Both the position numbers and the translations under genes were made by a program. 64,000 nt of DNA from Aphodovivens avicola (lineage in GTDB: Bacteria > Actinomycetota > Coriobacteriia > Coriobacteriales > Eggerthellaceae), in NCBI GenBank assembly GCA_018712515.1, contig DVGW01000011.1, positions 176,922 through 240,921 of the forward strand, given 5' to 3'. Numbering within the stretch: position 1 is the stretch's first letter; the number at the start of each line of letters is the position of its first letter. Positions 33,790 through 42,497 of the stretch are shown one piece after another. Under the pieces are notes generated by a model. That model worked only from the letters and a program-made list of their open reading frames with translations. It was not told the origin of the DNA and made no database searches.

Positions 33790-34959
33790 CTACCCGATCG
33801 CGCGGACGCGGCGGACGCCTTCGATGGCGCGCAGGGCGCCGAGCGCCTCGTCTGCGACGGGCGCGTCGGTGTCGATCAAGGTGTAGGCGTGCTCGCCGCG
33901 CGCCTTGTTGGTGAGGTTGGCGATGTTGGCCCCCGCATCGGCAAGCGCGCCGGAGATCTGGCTGATCATGTTGGGCACGTTGGCGTGCAGCACCGCGATG
34001 CGGCCGCCCTCGGCCGGACGCGGACCCATATCGCAGGCGGGATAGTTCACCGAATGCGTGATATTGCCGTTCTCCAAGTAGTCCATCAGCTCGCGCACGG
34101 CCATCGCCGCGCAGTTCTCCTCCGCCTCGGCGGTGGAGGCGCCCAGATGCGGCAGCACGACGGCGCCTTGCATCTTCATCACGGCAGGCGTCGCGAAGTC
34201 GGTGATGTAGCGGCGCACCTTGCCCGACTCGAGGCCGGCTGCCATGGCCGCCTCGTCCACCAGCGTGTCGCGCGAGAAGTTGAGCACGACGACGTCGCCC
34301 TTCATCTGGGCGATCGCCCGGGCGCCGATCATGCCGATCGTGTCCGGCAGCGAGGGAACGTGGATGGTCAGGTAATCGCAGGTTGCGTAGATGTCGTCCA
34401 GATTCGTGACGTGGTGCACCGCGCTCGACACGCGCCAGGCGGCGTCGACCGACACGAACGGGTCGTAGCCGTAGACGTCCATGCCCAGGTCGACGGCGGC
34501 GTTGGCGACGAGCGCGCCGATGGCGCCCAAGCCGATCACGCCCAGCTTCTTGCCCATGATCTCGGTGCCGGCGAACGCCTTCTTGGCCTTCTCGGCAGCC
34601 TTGCCGATGTTGGGGTCATCGGCGTTGTCGCGACACCATTGGATGCCGCCCGCGATGTCGCGCGCGCCCATCATCAGGCCCGCGATCACGAGCTCCTTGA
34701 CCGCATTGGCGTTGGCGCCGGGCGTGTTGAACACGACGATGCCGGCTTCGGCGCACCTGTCGAGCGGGATGTTGTTCACGCCCGCGCCGGCGCGCGCGAT
34801 CGCGCGCAAGCCCTCAGGGAACTCGACGTCGTGCAGCGACGCGCTGCGCACGAGGATGCCGTCGGCCTGGGAGAGGTCGTCGGTGAGCTTGTAGTCGGAC
34901 GACAGCAACGCGATGCCCTTGTCCGAGATGTTGTTCATGCAGTGGATCGCGTACGCCAT
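33790..34959 (-). CDS. serA: D-3-phosphoglycerate dehydrogenase
   Basis: A 389-residue 2-hydroxyacid dehydrogenase that oxidises 3-phosphoglycerate in the first step of serine synthesis. It has the Rossmann motif GVIGLGAIGALVA, the dinucleotide/substrate loop NFSRDTLVDE, the catalytic region VLPHLGASTAEAEENCA, and a C-terminal ACT domain (about 315-389, HANVPNMISQISGALADAGANI) for serine feedback. The SRDTLVDE and PHLGAST variants are typical of the short SerA form of anaerobes. ATG at 34959 follows AAAGGGAG. It appears monocistronic; TTGACC and TATAGA occur upstream but with 20 bases between them. Confidence 0.9.
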   Translation of the reverse strand: MAYAIHCMNNISDKGIALLSSDYKLTDDLSQADGILVRSASLHDVEFPEGLRAIARAGAGVNNIPLDRCAEAGIVVFNTPGANANAVKELVIAGLMMGARDIAGGIQWCRDNADDPNIGKAAEKAKKAFAGTEIMGKKLGVIGLGAIGALVANAAVDLGMDVYGYDPFVSVDAAWRVSSAVHHVTNLDDIYATCDYLTIHVPSLPDTIGMIGARAIAQMKGDVVVLNFSRDTLVDEAAMAAGLESGKVRRYITDFATPAVMKMQGAVVLPHLGASTAEAEENCAAMAVRELMDYLENGNITHSVNYPACDMGPRPAEGGRIAVLHANVPNMISQISGALADAGANIANLTNKARGEHAYTLIDTDAPVADEALGALRAIEGVRRVRAIG

Positions 34960-35136
34960 GATGCCCGCTCCCTTTCGATGCTGGTGCCGTCCGTCCGTCG
35001 CCGCGCCGTCCTTCCAGGGCAGCGCGACACCGAACGCTTTACCGCTCTATAGTGATGGAGCACAGGTTTCAGGTCAATTAACAACGAGCGAATGGACGGA
35101 AACGCACCGCCGGCGCCGCCGCGAACAACGCCCGGC

Positions 35137-35826
35137 TTACGCGATGCCCTTTCCGATGACGGCGCCCGCCGGGCACACGTGATAGCAGTTGCCGCACTCG
35201 TCGCAGCGCTCGCCGCGAATGGAATACGCATCACCGGGCACGATCGCCTTGTGCGTGCACGCCTCCGCGCAGCTTCCGCAGGCGATGCACAGATCGGGAT
35301 CGATGCTCAAGCCCGCCTGCTCCACCTCCGCACCGCCGAAAGCCGTGCGCGCACGCAGGAGCTTGTGATCGCGATGCACCATGTTGAAGTCGTAATCGTA
35401 CAGTTCGGCATGGCCGCGATGCAGCACGAACACGCGCGTCTCGGGATACTTCTTGATGTCGTAGACCGCTACGTTGAACAGGGGGCTTTCCGCAGCCTTT
35501 GCGTCGACCTCGGCCTGGGACAGCTCGCGCACATCCCCGGTCACGCGCACCATGTAGCCCGGCTGGAAGTGCGGCAGGTTGTCATCATCCCACTGGCACG
35601 GCGCGTCGGTGCGCTCGCCGCACGCGGTCACCACGCCGCCTTCCTTGAGCTGACGGTAAAAGGGCTTCACGGTCATCGTGCGCAGATACAGCCCCTCCTC
35701 GTCCCATGCGAAGAAGTGGGCGATGCGGCTTTCCACGCCTCCTTTGCCGTCGAGCGTCGCAAAGCTGCAGCACCCCACCTGGTCGAATGCGTTGTAAACG
35801 TCCTCTATCGTCTTGAATTCCAGCAT
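35137..35826 (-). CDS. pyridoxamine 5'-phosphate oxidase-like flavin protein with 2[4Fe-4S] ferredoxin
   Basis: A 229-residue fusion. Residues 1 to about 150 are an FMN-binding split barrel of the PNPOx-like group (CCSFATLDGKGGVESRIAHFF; LYLRTMTVKPFYRQL). Residues about 170-229 are a bacterial ferredoxin with two Cys clusters: CIACGSCAEACTHKAI and CDECGNCYHVCPAGAV. Such fusions occur in anaerobes and probably act in small-molecule reduction or electron transfer; the partner is unknown. ATG at 35826 follows AAAGGA. It stands between serA and the ATP-grasp/ABC operon, 63 bases after the latter. Confidence 0.85.
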   Translation of the reverse strand: MLEFKTIEDVYNAFDQVGCCSFATLDGKGGVESRIAHFFAWDEEGLYLRTMTVKPFYRQLKEGGVVTACGERTDAPCQWDDDNLPHFQPGYMVRVTGDVRELSQAEVDAKAAESPLFNVAVYDIKKYPETRVFVLHRGHAELYDYDFNMVHRDHKLLRARTAFGGAEVEQAGLSIDPDLCIACGSCAEACTHKAIVPGDAYSIRGERCDECGNCYHVCPAGAVIGKGIA

Positions 35827-35889
35827 CGCTCGTCCTTTCCCTCGCCGCCACCCGGCCATGGCGCGGCGGGCGTCCCTTCATCGCGCACG

Positions 35890-36765
35890 CTAGCCGCGGC
35901 GCTCCCTCTTCGCGATTGCCTGCGCGTATTCCCTCATCAGATCGAAGCCGCCGAATGTTTCGGTGTTGTCGGGCGACACATTGGAGACGGAGTTCGCATC
36001 GATCACGTAGGCGCGACCGCCGTTCTCGATGATGTCGAAGCTGCCGAACCCGATGCCCAGCGCACGCCCCGCCAAAACCGCCGCCGCACGGATCCCCTCC
36101 GCGCATTCGGGGTACAGCCCGTAGCGCGATCCCAGGTGGTAGGCCGACAGTCCGCCTTTTACGACGCTGCGCTTGACGATGAGCGCGACCGCGCCGTCAA
36201 CCAGCTCGACGCGCGTGATGAACCCGCGCTCGGGCGCGATGTAGTCCTCGACGACGAAGACGATCTGCGGCGCGGTTTCCAAAAACGAACGCGCTTCCTC
36301 CGCCGTGCGCGCCACCGCCGTAAAGGTGGTGCGCCCTCCGCAGTTGGGCTTGATGATGCAGGGATACGACCAGGCTGCCGGATCAAGCCCGCTCGGCAGG
36401 CCGCACGCTTGCACGCGCGGCACGTCGACGCCCGCACGCGCCAACTCCTCGGTCGCGCGATGTTTGTCGATTTCGAAGAAATGCGCCCGGGTGGGGTTGA
36501 TCATCGGGATGCCCCTCGCCTCCGCCGCCTCGCAGACGAGCCGCATCGCCTCATGCGCCGCGTCATGCCCGCGAAACACCGCGCTCGCGAACACGCGGCT
36601 CACCAGCGCATCGCACGAACCTGCCGCTTCCGCTGCGGCATCGGCGCGAAGATGCGCCATGTCGATCATGCGCACGTCGCACCCCGCCTCGGCAAGTTCC
36701 GACGCCAACTTGTAGTCGGACCACTCCCCCGACTCGTACAGAAGCCCTATCATCACACGCTCCAT
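35890..36765 (-). CDS. RimK-like ATP-grasp ligase
   Basis: A 291-residue ATP-grasp protein with the order N-domain, NPTRAHFFEIDKHRATEELARAG, the ATP-binding lysine region YPCIIKPNCGGRT, and metal ligands in FGSFDIIENGGRAYVIDANSVSNVS. This resembles RimK and related amide ligases that join amino acids or acids to amines. Its start overlaps the end of the ABC ATPase gene by 13 bases, so it is the last gene of a MarR-binding protein-permease-ATPase operon. It may act on the imported compound; that is inference. Confidence 0.8.
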   Translation of the reverse strand: MERVMIGLLYESGEWSDYKLASELAEAGCDVRMIDMAHLRADAAAEAAGSCDALVSRVFASAVFRGHDAAHEAMRLVCEAAEARGIPMINPTRAHFFEIDKHRATEELARAGVDVPRVQACGLPSGLDPAAWSYPCIIKPNCGGRTTFTAVARTAEEARSFLETAPQIVFVVEDYIAPERGFITRVELVDGAVALIVKRSVVKGGLSAYHLGSRYGLYPECAEGIRAAAVLAGRALGIGFGSFDIIENGGRAYVIDANSVSNVSPDNTETFGGFDLMREYAQAIAKRERRG

Positions 36766-37487
36766 TCCAGCAAACGGCTCAAAAACCGCCGCAGCTCCGG
36801 CGTTTGCGGATCGCCGAACACCCGCGCGCTCTCGCCATGCTCGAGCAGCTTGCCGCCGCAGAGAAACGCCACCTTGTCGCAGGCATGGCGCGCGAAGCCC
36901 ATCTCGTGCGTCACCACGACGAAATGCGTCCCCTCGTCCTTCAGATCGCGCAGCAGGTCGAGCACGTCGGTCGTGTACTCCGGATCGAGTGCACTAGTCG
37001 GCTCGTCGAGCAGCAGCATGCGCGGACGCGCCGCCACCGCGCGTGCGATGGCAACGCGCTGACGCTGCCCGCCCGACAGCTGCGCCGGACGCTTGCCGCC
37101 CTCGCCCGCCAGCCCGAACCGCGCAAGCAGCGCCTCGGCGCGCTCGTCGGCCTCGCCATCCGGGACGCCATGCACCACGCGCAGCGGCAGCGCGATGTTG
37201 TCGTGCGCGCTCAAGTGATGGAACAGCCCGCCGTCTTGGAACACGAACCCCAGCGTCGCCCTATAGCGTGCGAGCCCCGCCTCGTCGCGCGGCATGGGCG
37301 CGCCGTCCACCAGAACCTCCCCCGCCGTCGCCGGCAGAAGGCCGCCCAGGATGCGCAGCAGCGTCGATTTGCCGCCTCCCGACGGCCCGATGATCGCCAA
37401 CGTCGAGACGTCGTCATCGAAGTCGATGCCATCGAGCACCGTCTTGCCATCGAACGCACGCGAAAGCCCCTTCATCTCAATGCGCAT
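36753..37487 (-). CDS. amino acid ABC transporter ATP-binding protein
   Basis: A 244-residue ATPase with Walker A GPSGGGKST, signature LSGGQRQR, Walker B LLLDEPTSALDPE and the switch VTHEMGF, as in polar amino acid importers. ATG at 37487 follows AAAGGGG. It is encoded 48 bases after the permease and overlaps the following ATP-grasp gene. It is a second, unrelated copy of the transporter type at 7.6-10.3 kb. Confidence 0.9.
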   Translation of the reverse strand: MRIEMKGLSRAFDGKTVLDGIDFDDDVSTLAIIGPSGGGKSTLLRILGGLLPATAGEVLVDGAPMPRDEAGLARYRATLGFVFQDGGLFHHLSAHDNIALPLRVVHGVPDGEADERAEALLARFGLAGEGGKRPAQLSGGQRQRVAIARAVAARPRMLLLDEPTSALDPEYTTDVLDLLRDLKDEGTHFVVVTHEMGFARHACDKVAFLCGGKLLEHGESARVFGDPQTPELRRFLSRLLEWSV

Positions 37488-37535
37488 GATCCGCCCCTTT
37501 CGCCGCCGTGCATCCGCGCCCTCGCGCCGCATTCC

Positions 37536-38315
37536 CTAGTGCTCATAGTCAAGCCTCTTCTCAAAATGCTTGCTCACGAACATGATGGGCAGCGTCAGGC
37601 ACAGGTACACCGCCGCCAGGAACAGGTACCCGCCGAACAGGTTGAAGTTGGTCGCCGTGATCTCGCGCATGGTCTGCGTGAGCTCGATGACCGCGATCAC
37701 CGACAGCAGAGACGAGTCCTTCACGATGCTTGCGAACTGCCCCGTGAGCGCCGGAAGCGTGCGCGACACCAGCTGCGGCACGATGATGTGCCGCACGGTC
37801 TGCGCCCGCGTGAATCCGCATGCGCGCGCCGCCTCGAGCTGGCCGGCATCGATGGACGAAAGGCTCCCGCGGATGATCTCGGCGATATAGGCGCCCGAGA
37901 ACACCGACAGGATCAGCACGCCGGCCACCACACGGTTCTCGACGCCCCACGCCGTCCCCACGATGTAATAGAACAGGTAGATCTGGGCAAGCAGCGGCGT
38001 TCCACGGATGATCTTGACGTAGATGTCGCACAGGTAGCGCACCACGAGGATGCGGCTTCCCTGCCCCACCGCAACCGGGATGCCGATGACCAGGCTCGCC
38101 ACCAAGCTCGCCGCCGACAGCCCCACCGTCAGCACGAAGCCGTCCCAGATGCGCTGGCGGTACTGCCATACGAAATCGAAGTCAAGCGCGATGCCCGCCA
38201 TCCCGAGCGACACCCAGAACAGCGCGACCACGACAACGACCACGATCAGGTAGTTCAGCACCGCCTTGGCGGGCGGTGCCGGACGCTTGGGGAATGCGAC
38301 GAAGGGGTTGGTCAT
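37536..38315 (-). CDS. amino acid ABC transporter permease
   Basis: A 259-residue permease with a first hydrophobic helix at about 20-45, four to five further helices and the EAA-type loop (LEAARACGFTRAQTVRHIIVPQ region). RGTPLLAQIYLFYYIVG is the usual signature of polar amino acid permeases. The start overlaps the stop of the binding-protein gene (TAATG), so translation is coupled. Confidence 0.9.
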   Translation of the reverse strand: MTNPFVAFPKRPAPPAKAVLNYLIVVVVVVALFWVSLGMAGIALDFDFVWQYRQRIWDGFVLTVGLSAASLVASLVIGIPVAVGQGSRILVVRYLCDIYVKIIRGTPLLAQIYLFYYIVGTAWGVENRVVAGVLILSVFSGAYIAEIIRGSLSSIDAGQLEAARACGFTRAQTVRHIIVPQLVSRTLPALTGQFASIVKDSSLLSVIAVIELTQTMREITATNFNLFGGYLFLAAVYLCLTLPIMFVSKHFEKRLDYEH

Positions 38316-39253
38316 TATGCGGCGTCCTCGGCGGAAGCGGAACCGTCATCGGCGGCGCCGTCAGCCGCGCCCGCATCATCGAAGTCGAAGAACCAACGGA
38401 AGCCCAGCTCGTCGAATGCGGCCTTCTCGTCGGCCAGGAACTCCTGGGTCAACTCCTCGAACGTGCCATCCTGCTTGCACTGCGCGATGAACTCGTTGAA
38501 CTGCGCGCGCAGCTCGTCGTTGCCATCGGCCACCGCGACGCCCCAGTACTCGGGATCCTGGAACGGGATGAACACCGCCTCGGTCGTGTCGGGATTGGCC
38601 TGGTTGTTGCGGTAGATGGTCAGCTGGTCGTACAGGAAGCCATCAGCGCGTCCCTGAACCACCTCGGTAACGCATGCGCTCTCGTCGGCCAAGCGCACGA
38701 TCTGGGCGTTCGTCAGATGGTTGGTGGCATATACGTCGCCAGTCGAGCCGGTCTTCACCGCCACGGTCTTGTCGGGCTGGTTGAGGTCGTCGATGGAGCC
38801 GATACCCGACTGCGCGTTGGCAAGAATCGCTAGCTGCGCAACCGCGTACGGATCGGTGAAATCAACCTCCGCCTCGCGCTCGTCGGTGATCGTGATCGAG
38901 CTCATCACGGCATCCGCCTTGCCGGTCTGCAGCGCGGGGATGAGCCCATCGAACGCCGTGTTCTCGATGACCAGGTCGTAGCCGTACGCATCGGCGAACT
39001 TCTGCATGAACGCAGGCGAGATGCCGTACGCGTCGCCCGCCTCGTCGCGCGTCTCGAACGGCGGATAGGCCAGCTCCATCGCAACGGTAAGCGTCTTGTC
39101 CGTCGAGCCGCCGTCCGAATTCGTTGCCTCTCCGCCGCTCGAGCCGCCGTCCGAGCAACTCGCCAGGCCCGCCGCAAACAGCAGCGCCGCAGCAGCCACA
39201 ACCGCGCCGGCAGCCATTCTCTTTATGTAAACGGCCTGTGTTCTAAACCGCAT
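38315..39253 (-). CDS. amino acid-binding lipoprotein of ABC transporter
   Basis: A 312-residue family 3 solute-binding protein. The N-terminal signal ends in a lipobox (AAGLASC), followed by a Gly/Ser/Asp linker. The mature domain shows VAMELAYPPFETRDE, SSITITDEREAEVDFTDPY and AVKTGSTG. The C-terminus has an extra acidic Ala/Asp tail of about 20 residues. The start at 39253 is chosen because AAGGGAG lies at proper distance; an ATG three codons earlier touches that site. The gene overlaps the end of marR by 11 bases. Confidence 0.9.
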   Translation of the reverse strand: MRFRTQAVYIKRMAAGAVVAAAALLFAAGLASCSDGGSSGGEATNSDGGSTDKTLTVAMELAYPPFETRDEAGDAYGISPAFMQKFADAYGYDLVIENTAFDGLIPALQTGKADAVMSSITITDEREAEVDFTDPYAVAQLAILANAQSGIGSIDDLNQPDKTVAVKTGSTGDVYATNHLTNAQIVRLADESACVTEVVQGRADGFLYDQLTIYRNNQANPDTTEAVFIPFQDPEYWGVAVADGNDELRAQFNEFIAQCKQDGTFEELTQEFLADEKAAFDELGFRWFFDFDDAGAADGAADDGSASAEDAA

Positions 39254-39731
39254 CGCCACCATCTCCCTTGCTGTCCGATTCTTCCTCGATAGCCCTTCTC
39301 ATGTTTCCGCGCACAGCTTCAAGAACCCGCATCATCGTTTGCAGGTCGGCATCGTCGATCCCTTCATGCCAGATCGCCTCAAGCCGTGTGGATATCTCAA
39401 CGAAATCGTCTTTGAGCGCGCGTCCCTGCTCCGTCAACGACACCACTGTCGAACGACGATCGTGCGGGCTTTTTCCCGTCTGCGCCAACCCCATCGCCAC
39501 CAGCTTTTTCACCAGAGCGGTCACCGTCGAAGGATCTCGCGCAATGCGCTGCGACAACTCCGACATGCACACATGGTCGTGCGCGAACAACTGCACCAGT
39601 ATGTCGCCATGCGACGACGCCAGCCCGCGCAGTCCGCTTCGCTCCACTTGCTGCATCAGATACTGGTTCGACAGCGCCAACGTGCGCGAAAGAGCCTGTG
39701 CATACCCTTCGCTCAATCCAGCCTCCTCCAT
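39243..39731 (-). CDS. MarR family regulator
   Basis: A 162-residue winged-helix regulator (recognition region CMSELSQRIARDPSTVTALVKKLVAMGL, wing with SPHDRRSTVVSLTEQG). It is the first gene of an operon with an amino acid-type ABC transporter and an ATP-grasp enzyme, and probably represses it. Its promoter contains two palindromes, TTTGACGTCAAA and TTTTGACATCAAAA, one within the -35/-10 spacer, which are its likely binding sites. The inducer is presumably the transported molecule. Confidence 0.9.
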   Translation of the reverse strand: MEEAGLSEGYAQALSRTLALSNQYLMQQVERSGLRGLASSHGDILVQLFAHDHVCMSELSQRIARDPSTVTALVKKLVAMGLAQTGKSPHDRRSTVVSLTEQGRALKDDFVEISTRLEAIWHEGIDDADLQTMMRVLEAVRGNMRRAIEEESDSKGDGGDAV

Positions 39732-39745
39732 TTCCCCGGGGTTAC

Positions 39746-39757
39746 TTTGACGTCAAA
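39746..39757 (-). promoter_or_regulatory. MarR operator 1
   Basis: A perfect palindrome TTTGACGTCAAA just downstream of the -10, 14 bases before the marR start. Confidence 0.75.
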
Positions 39758-39760
39758 GAA

Positions 39761-39789
39761 ATATTATTTTGACATCAAAACTTTGTCAA
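39761..39789 (-). promoter_or_regulatory. marR-ABC operon promoter with operator 2 in its spacer
   Basis: On the minus strand TTGACA (39784-39789), 17 bases, TAATAT (39761-39766), close to consensus. The spacer contains TTTTGATGTCAAAA (39767-39780), a near copy of operator 1. Confidence 0.85.
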
Positions 39790-39797
39790 GGCAAAAG

Positions 39798-39826
39798 AAA
39801 CCGGGTGCCGCAGTGGCACCCGGTTT
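39798..39826 (-). terminator. terminator downstream of metY
   Basis: A perfect 12-bp stem AAACCGGGTGCC / GGCACCCGGTTT followed on the minus strand by CTTTTGCC. It lies between metY and the marR promoter. Confidence 0.7.
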
Positions 39827-39985
39827 GAGCACGGCCTGCTCCTGAACGGAATCATCGTAGCCAACGCCGCTAAACGCTAGATGCCGCAGCGGCGCCCGAC
39901 ATAATGAGGCCTCCCTACGTCAATGCCAGCAGACGCAGCCCTACCCTGATCGGACCGCCCAAGACGACCCGACCAGAAAACTTCC

Positions 39986-41266
39986 CTAAATCGCGGCAAG
40001 CGCCTGGTCGATATCGGCAATGAGGTCTTCAGTGCCCTCGATGCCGCAGCTCAGACGCACCAGATCGGGCGTGATGCCCGCTGCCACAAGCTCCTCGTCG
40101 TTCATCTGGCGATGCGTGGCGTTCGCGGGATGCAGCACGCAGGTGCGCGCGTCGGCCACATGCGTGGCGATGGCGGCCATCTTCAGGTTCTTCATGAACA
40201 CCTCGGCCGCCGCGCGCCCGCCCTTGGGCGCGAAGCTCACGACGCCGCAGCTGCCGTTCGGCAGGTACTTCTGCGCGAGCTCGTACTCCGAATCGCCCGG
40301 CAGCGAGGGGTGGCGCACCCATGCGACCTTGGGATGGCTCGCCAGGTGCTCCGCCATCGCCAACCCGTTCTTGCAGTGCTGCGGCATGCGCAGATGCAGG
40401 CTCTCCAGGCTGGAGTTGAGGAAGAACGCGTGCTGCGGTGACTGGATGGAGCCGAAGTCGCGCATCAGCTGCGAGGTACATTTGGTGATGAACGCGCCCT
40501 CGAGGCCAAACTTCTCGGTGTAGATCACGCCGTGATAGCTCTCGTCGGGGGTCGTCAGGCCGGGGAACTTGTCCGCATGCGCGTTCCAGTCGAACTTGCC
40601 CGAGTCGATGATGGCGCCGCCGACGGTCGCGCCGTGGCCGTCGATGTACTTGGTGGTCGAATGCGTCACGATGTCGGCGCCCCACTCGATCGGACGGCAC
40701 ATGACGGGCGTGGGGAACGTGTTGTCCACGATCAGCGGCACACCGTGCGCATGCGCGGCCTTCGCGAAACGCTCGATGTCGAGCACGGACAGCGCGGGAT
40801 TGGCGATGGTCTCGCCGAAGACGCACTTGGTGTTGGGGCGGAACGCCGCCTCCAGCTCCTCGTCGGTGCAGTGCGGATCGACGAACGTGCACTCCAGGCC
40901 CATGCGCTGCATCGTATGCGCGAGCAGGTTGTACGTGCCGCCGTAGATCGCCGAGCTGGAGACCACATGGTCGCCGCACCCCGCGATGTTGAAGATCGAG
41001 AAGAAGTTGGCCGCCTGGCCCGACGAGGTCAGCATGCCGGCGGTACCGCCTTCGAGCTGCGCCAGCTTCGCGGCCACGAAGTCGTTGGTGGGGTTTTGCA
41101 GGCGGGTGTAGAAGTAGCCCGCCTCCTCGAGATCGAACAGGCGCCCCATGTGCTCGGACGTGTCGTATTTCCACGTGGTGGACTGGTAGATGGGCACCTG
41201 GCGCGGGCCGCCGTCCTCAGGCTGGTAGCCGCCCTGCACGCAGATGGTGTCGATGGATTGGGTCAT
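39986..41266 (-). CDS. metY: O-acetylhomoserine aminocarboxypropyltransferase (sulfhydrylase)
   Basis: A 426-residue PLP enzyme of the Cys/Met metabolism family that makes homocysteine from O-acetylhomoserine and sulfide. Visible features are the opening TICVQGGYQPEDGGPRQVPIYQSTTW, YTRLQNPTN, SSGQAANF, the PLP site STTKYIDGHG and the MetY-typical length (about 425 against about 390 for MetB). It is divergent from metA, which makes its substrate. ATG at 41266 follows AAGGAG. A perfect TATAAT lies upstream on the same strand. Confidence 0.92.
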   Translation of the reverse strand: MTQSIDTICVQGGYQPEDGGPRQVPIYQSTTWKYDTSEHMGRLFDLEEAGYFYTRLQNPTNDFVAAKLAQLEGGTAGMLTSSGQAANFFSIFNIAGCGDHVVSSSAIYGGTYNLLAHTMQRMGLECTFVDPHCTDEELEAAFRPNTKCVFGETIANPALSVLDIERFAKAAHAHGVPLIVDNTFPTPVMCRPIEWGADIVTHSTTKYIDGHGATVGGAIIDSGKFDWNAHADKFPGLTTPDESYHGVIYTEKFGLEGAFITKCTSQLMRDFGSIQSPQHAFFLNSSLESLHLRMPQHCKNGLAMAEHLASHPKVAWVRHPSLPGDSEYELAQKYLPNGSCGVVSFAPKGGRAAAEVFMKNLKMAAIATHVADARTCVLHPANATHRQMNDEELVAAGITPDLVRLSCGIEGTEDLIADIDQALAAI

Positions 41267-41342
41267 GGATGCGCTCCTTGGTCGGACTTCTCAGAGGGCG
41301 CCCGCATTCGTGCCGAGCGCGCTCGCAGCTTGCAACCGCTCC

Positions 41343-41348
41343 ATTATA
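41343..41348 (-). promoter_or_regulatory. metY -10 box
   Basis: TATAAT on the minus strand, 76 bases upstream of the metY start. The -35 position is GC-rich and does not match consensus. Confidence 0.5.
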
Positions 41349-41440
41349 GGCCGCGGCGCCATCGCGCCGGCCCGTGCGACCGCCGTCATGACATTTTTTA
41401 CGGCGTTGCAACACGGAGCGCTCTGAGGGATGCGCCCTTT

Positions 41441-41449
41441 TGCTATGAT
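41441..41449 (+). promoter_or_regulatory. metA extended -10 promoter
   Basis: TGCTATGAT, an extended -10 (TGn plus TATGAT), 58 bases before the metA start. No clear -35. No S-box riboswitch is visible in the short leader. Confidence 0.55.
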
Positions 41450-41507
41450 GGCGAACGGAAATCGCAAGCCGGGACCGACCCGGAACGCAACAAGAAGGAC
41501 GGCGACC

Positions 41508-42455
41508 ATGCCCATCAAGATCCCCGACGCCCTGCCCGCGACCGAGGTGCTCAAAAACGAGAACATCTTCGTGATGACCGAGCATCGCGCCATGCACCAG
41601 GACATCCGCCCGCTGCATGTGCTGCTGCTCAATCTCATGCCCACCAAGATCGCGACCGAGACGCAGATCCTGCGCAAGCTGTCCAACACCCCGCTGCAGA
41701 TCGAGGTCGAGCTGCTGCAGACCGCCAGCCACACGGCCAAAAACGTCTCCGAGCAGCACCTCGAGTCGTTCTACACCACGTTCGACCAGATCAAGGATCG
41801 TCGCTACGACGGCATGATCATCACCGGCGCGCCGGTCGAGCTGCTCGATTTCGAGGACGTCGACTATTGGGACGAGCTCTGCCGCATCATGGACTGGGCC
41901 GCCGAGAACGTGCACTCCACGCTGCACATCTGCTGGGGCGCCCAAGCGGGCATCTACCGCCATTACGGCGTGCCCAAGTTCGAGCTGCCGCAAAAGCTGT
42001 TCGGCGTGTTCGAGCACAAGCTGGTCAAGCCCACCTCCCCGCTCGTGCGCGGGTTCAACGACCTGTTCATGGCGCCGCACTCGCGCCACACCGAGGTGCA
42101 CGCCGAGGACATCGAGGCGCACCCCGACCTGGAGCTGATCGCCGTCTCCGACGAGGCGGGCGTCTACATCGCCAAGAGCACCGACAGCCGCAACTTCTTC
42201 GTGTTCGGGCATCCCGAGTACGACACCGACACGCTCATGAAGGAGTACGAGCGCGACATCGCCAAGGGCATGGACATGCCGCTGCCGCGCCACTACTTCC
42301 CCGGTGACGACCCGACGCGGACGCCGCACGCCACCTGGCGCGCGCACGCACAGCTGCTCTACACCAACTGGCTGAACTACTACGTCTACCAGACCACTCC
42401 CTACGACATCAACCGCGTGGGAGAGGAAGCCACCGACGGCAACGACGAGGATTAG
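41508..42455 (+). CDS. metA: homoserine O-acetyltransferase (MetA type)
   Basis: Acylates homoserine at the start of methionine synthesis. The 315-residue protein has the catalytic Cys142 in HICWGAQAG and the His/Glu of the triad in the FGHPEYD region. Position 111 is Glu (GAPVE). In characterised MetA proteins Glu111 selects acetyl-CoA and Gly111 succinyl-CoA, so this enzyme should make O-acetylhomoserine, matching the divergent metY. ATG at 41508 follows AAGGA. The length is close to that of Bacillus and E. coli MetA. Confidence 0.93.
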   Translation: MPIKIPDALPATEVLKNENIFVMTEHRAMHQDIRPLHVLLLNLMPTKIATETQILRKLSNTPLQIEVELLQTASHTAKNVSEQHLESFYTTFDQIKDRRYDGMIITGAPVELLDFEDVDYWDELCRIMDWAAENVHSTLHICWGAQAGIYRHYGVPKFELPQKLFGVFEHKLVKPTSPLVRGFNDLFMAPHSRHTEVHAEDIEAHPDLELIAVSDEAGVYIAKSTDSRNFFVFGHPEYDTDTLMKEYERDIAKGMDMPLPRHYFPGDDPTRTPHATWRAHAQLLYTNWLNYYVYQTTPYDINRVGEEATDGNDED

Positions 42456-42497
42456 CCGTCGCGCGCCGCGCCCGTCCGCGCGCTGGAGGAGTCGATT

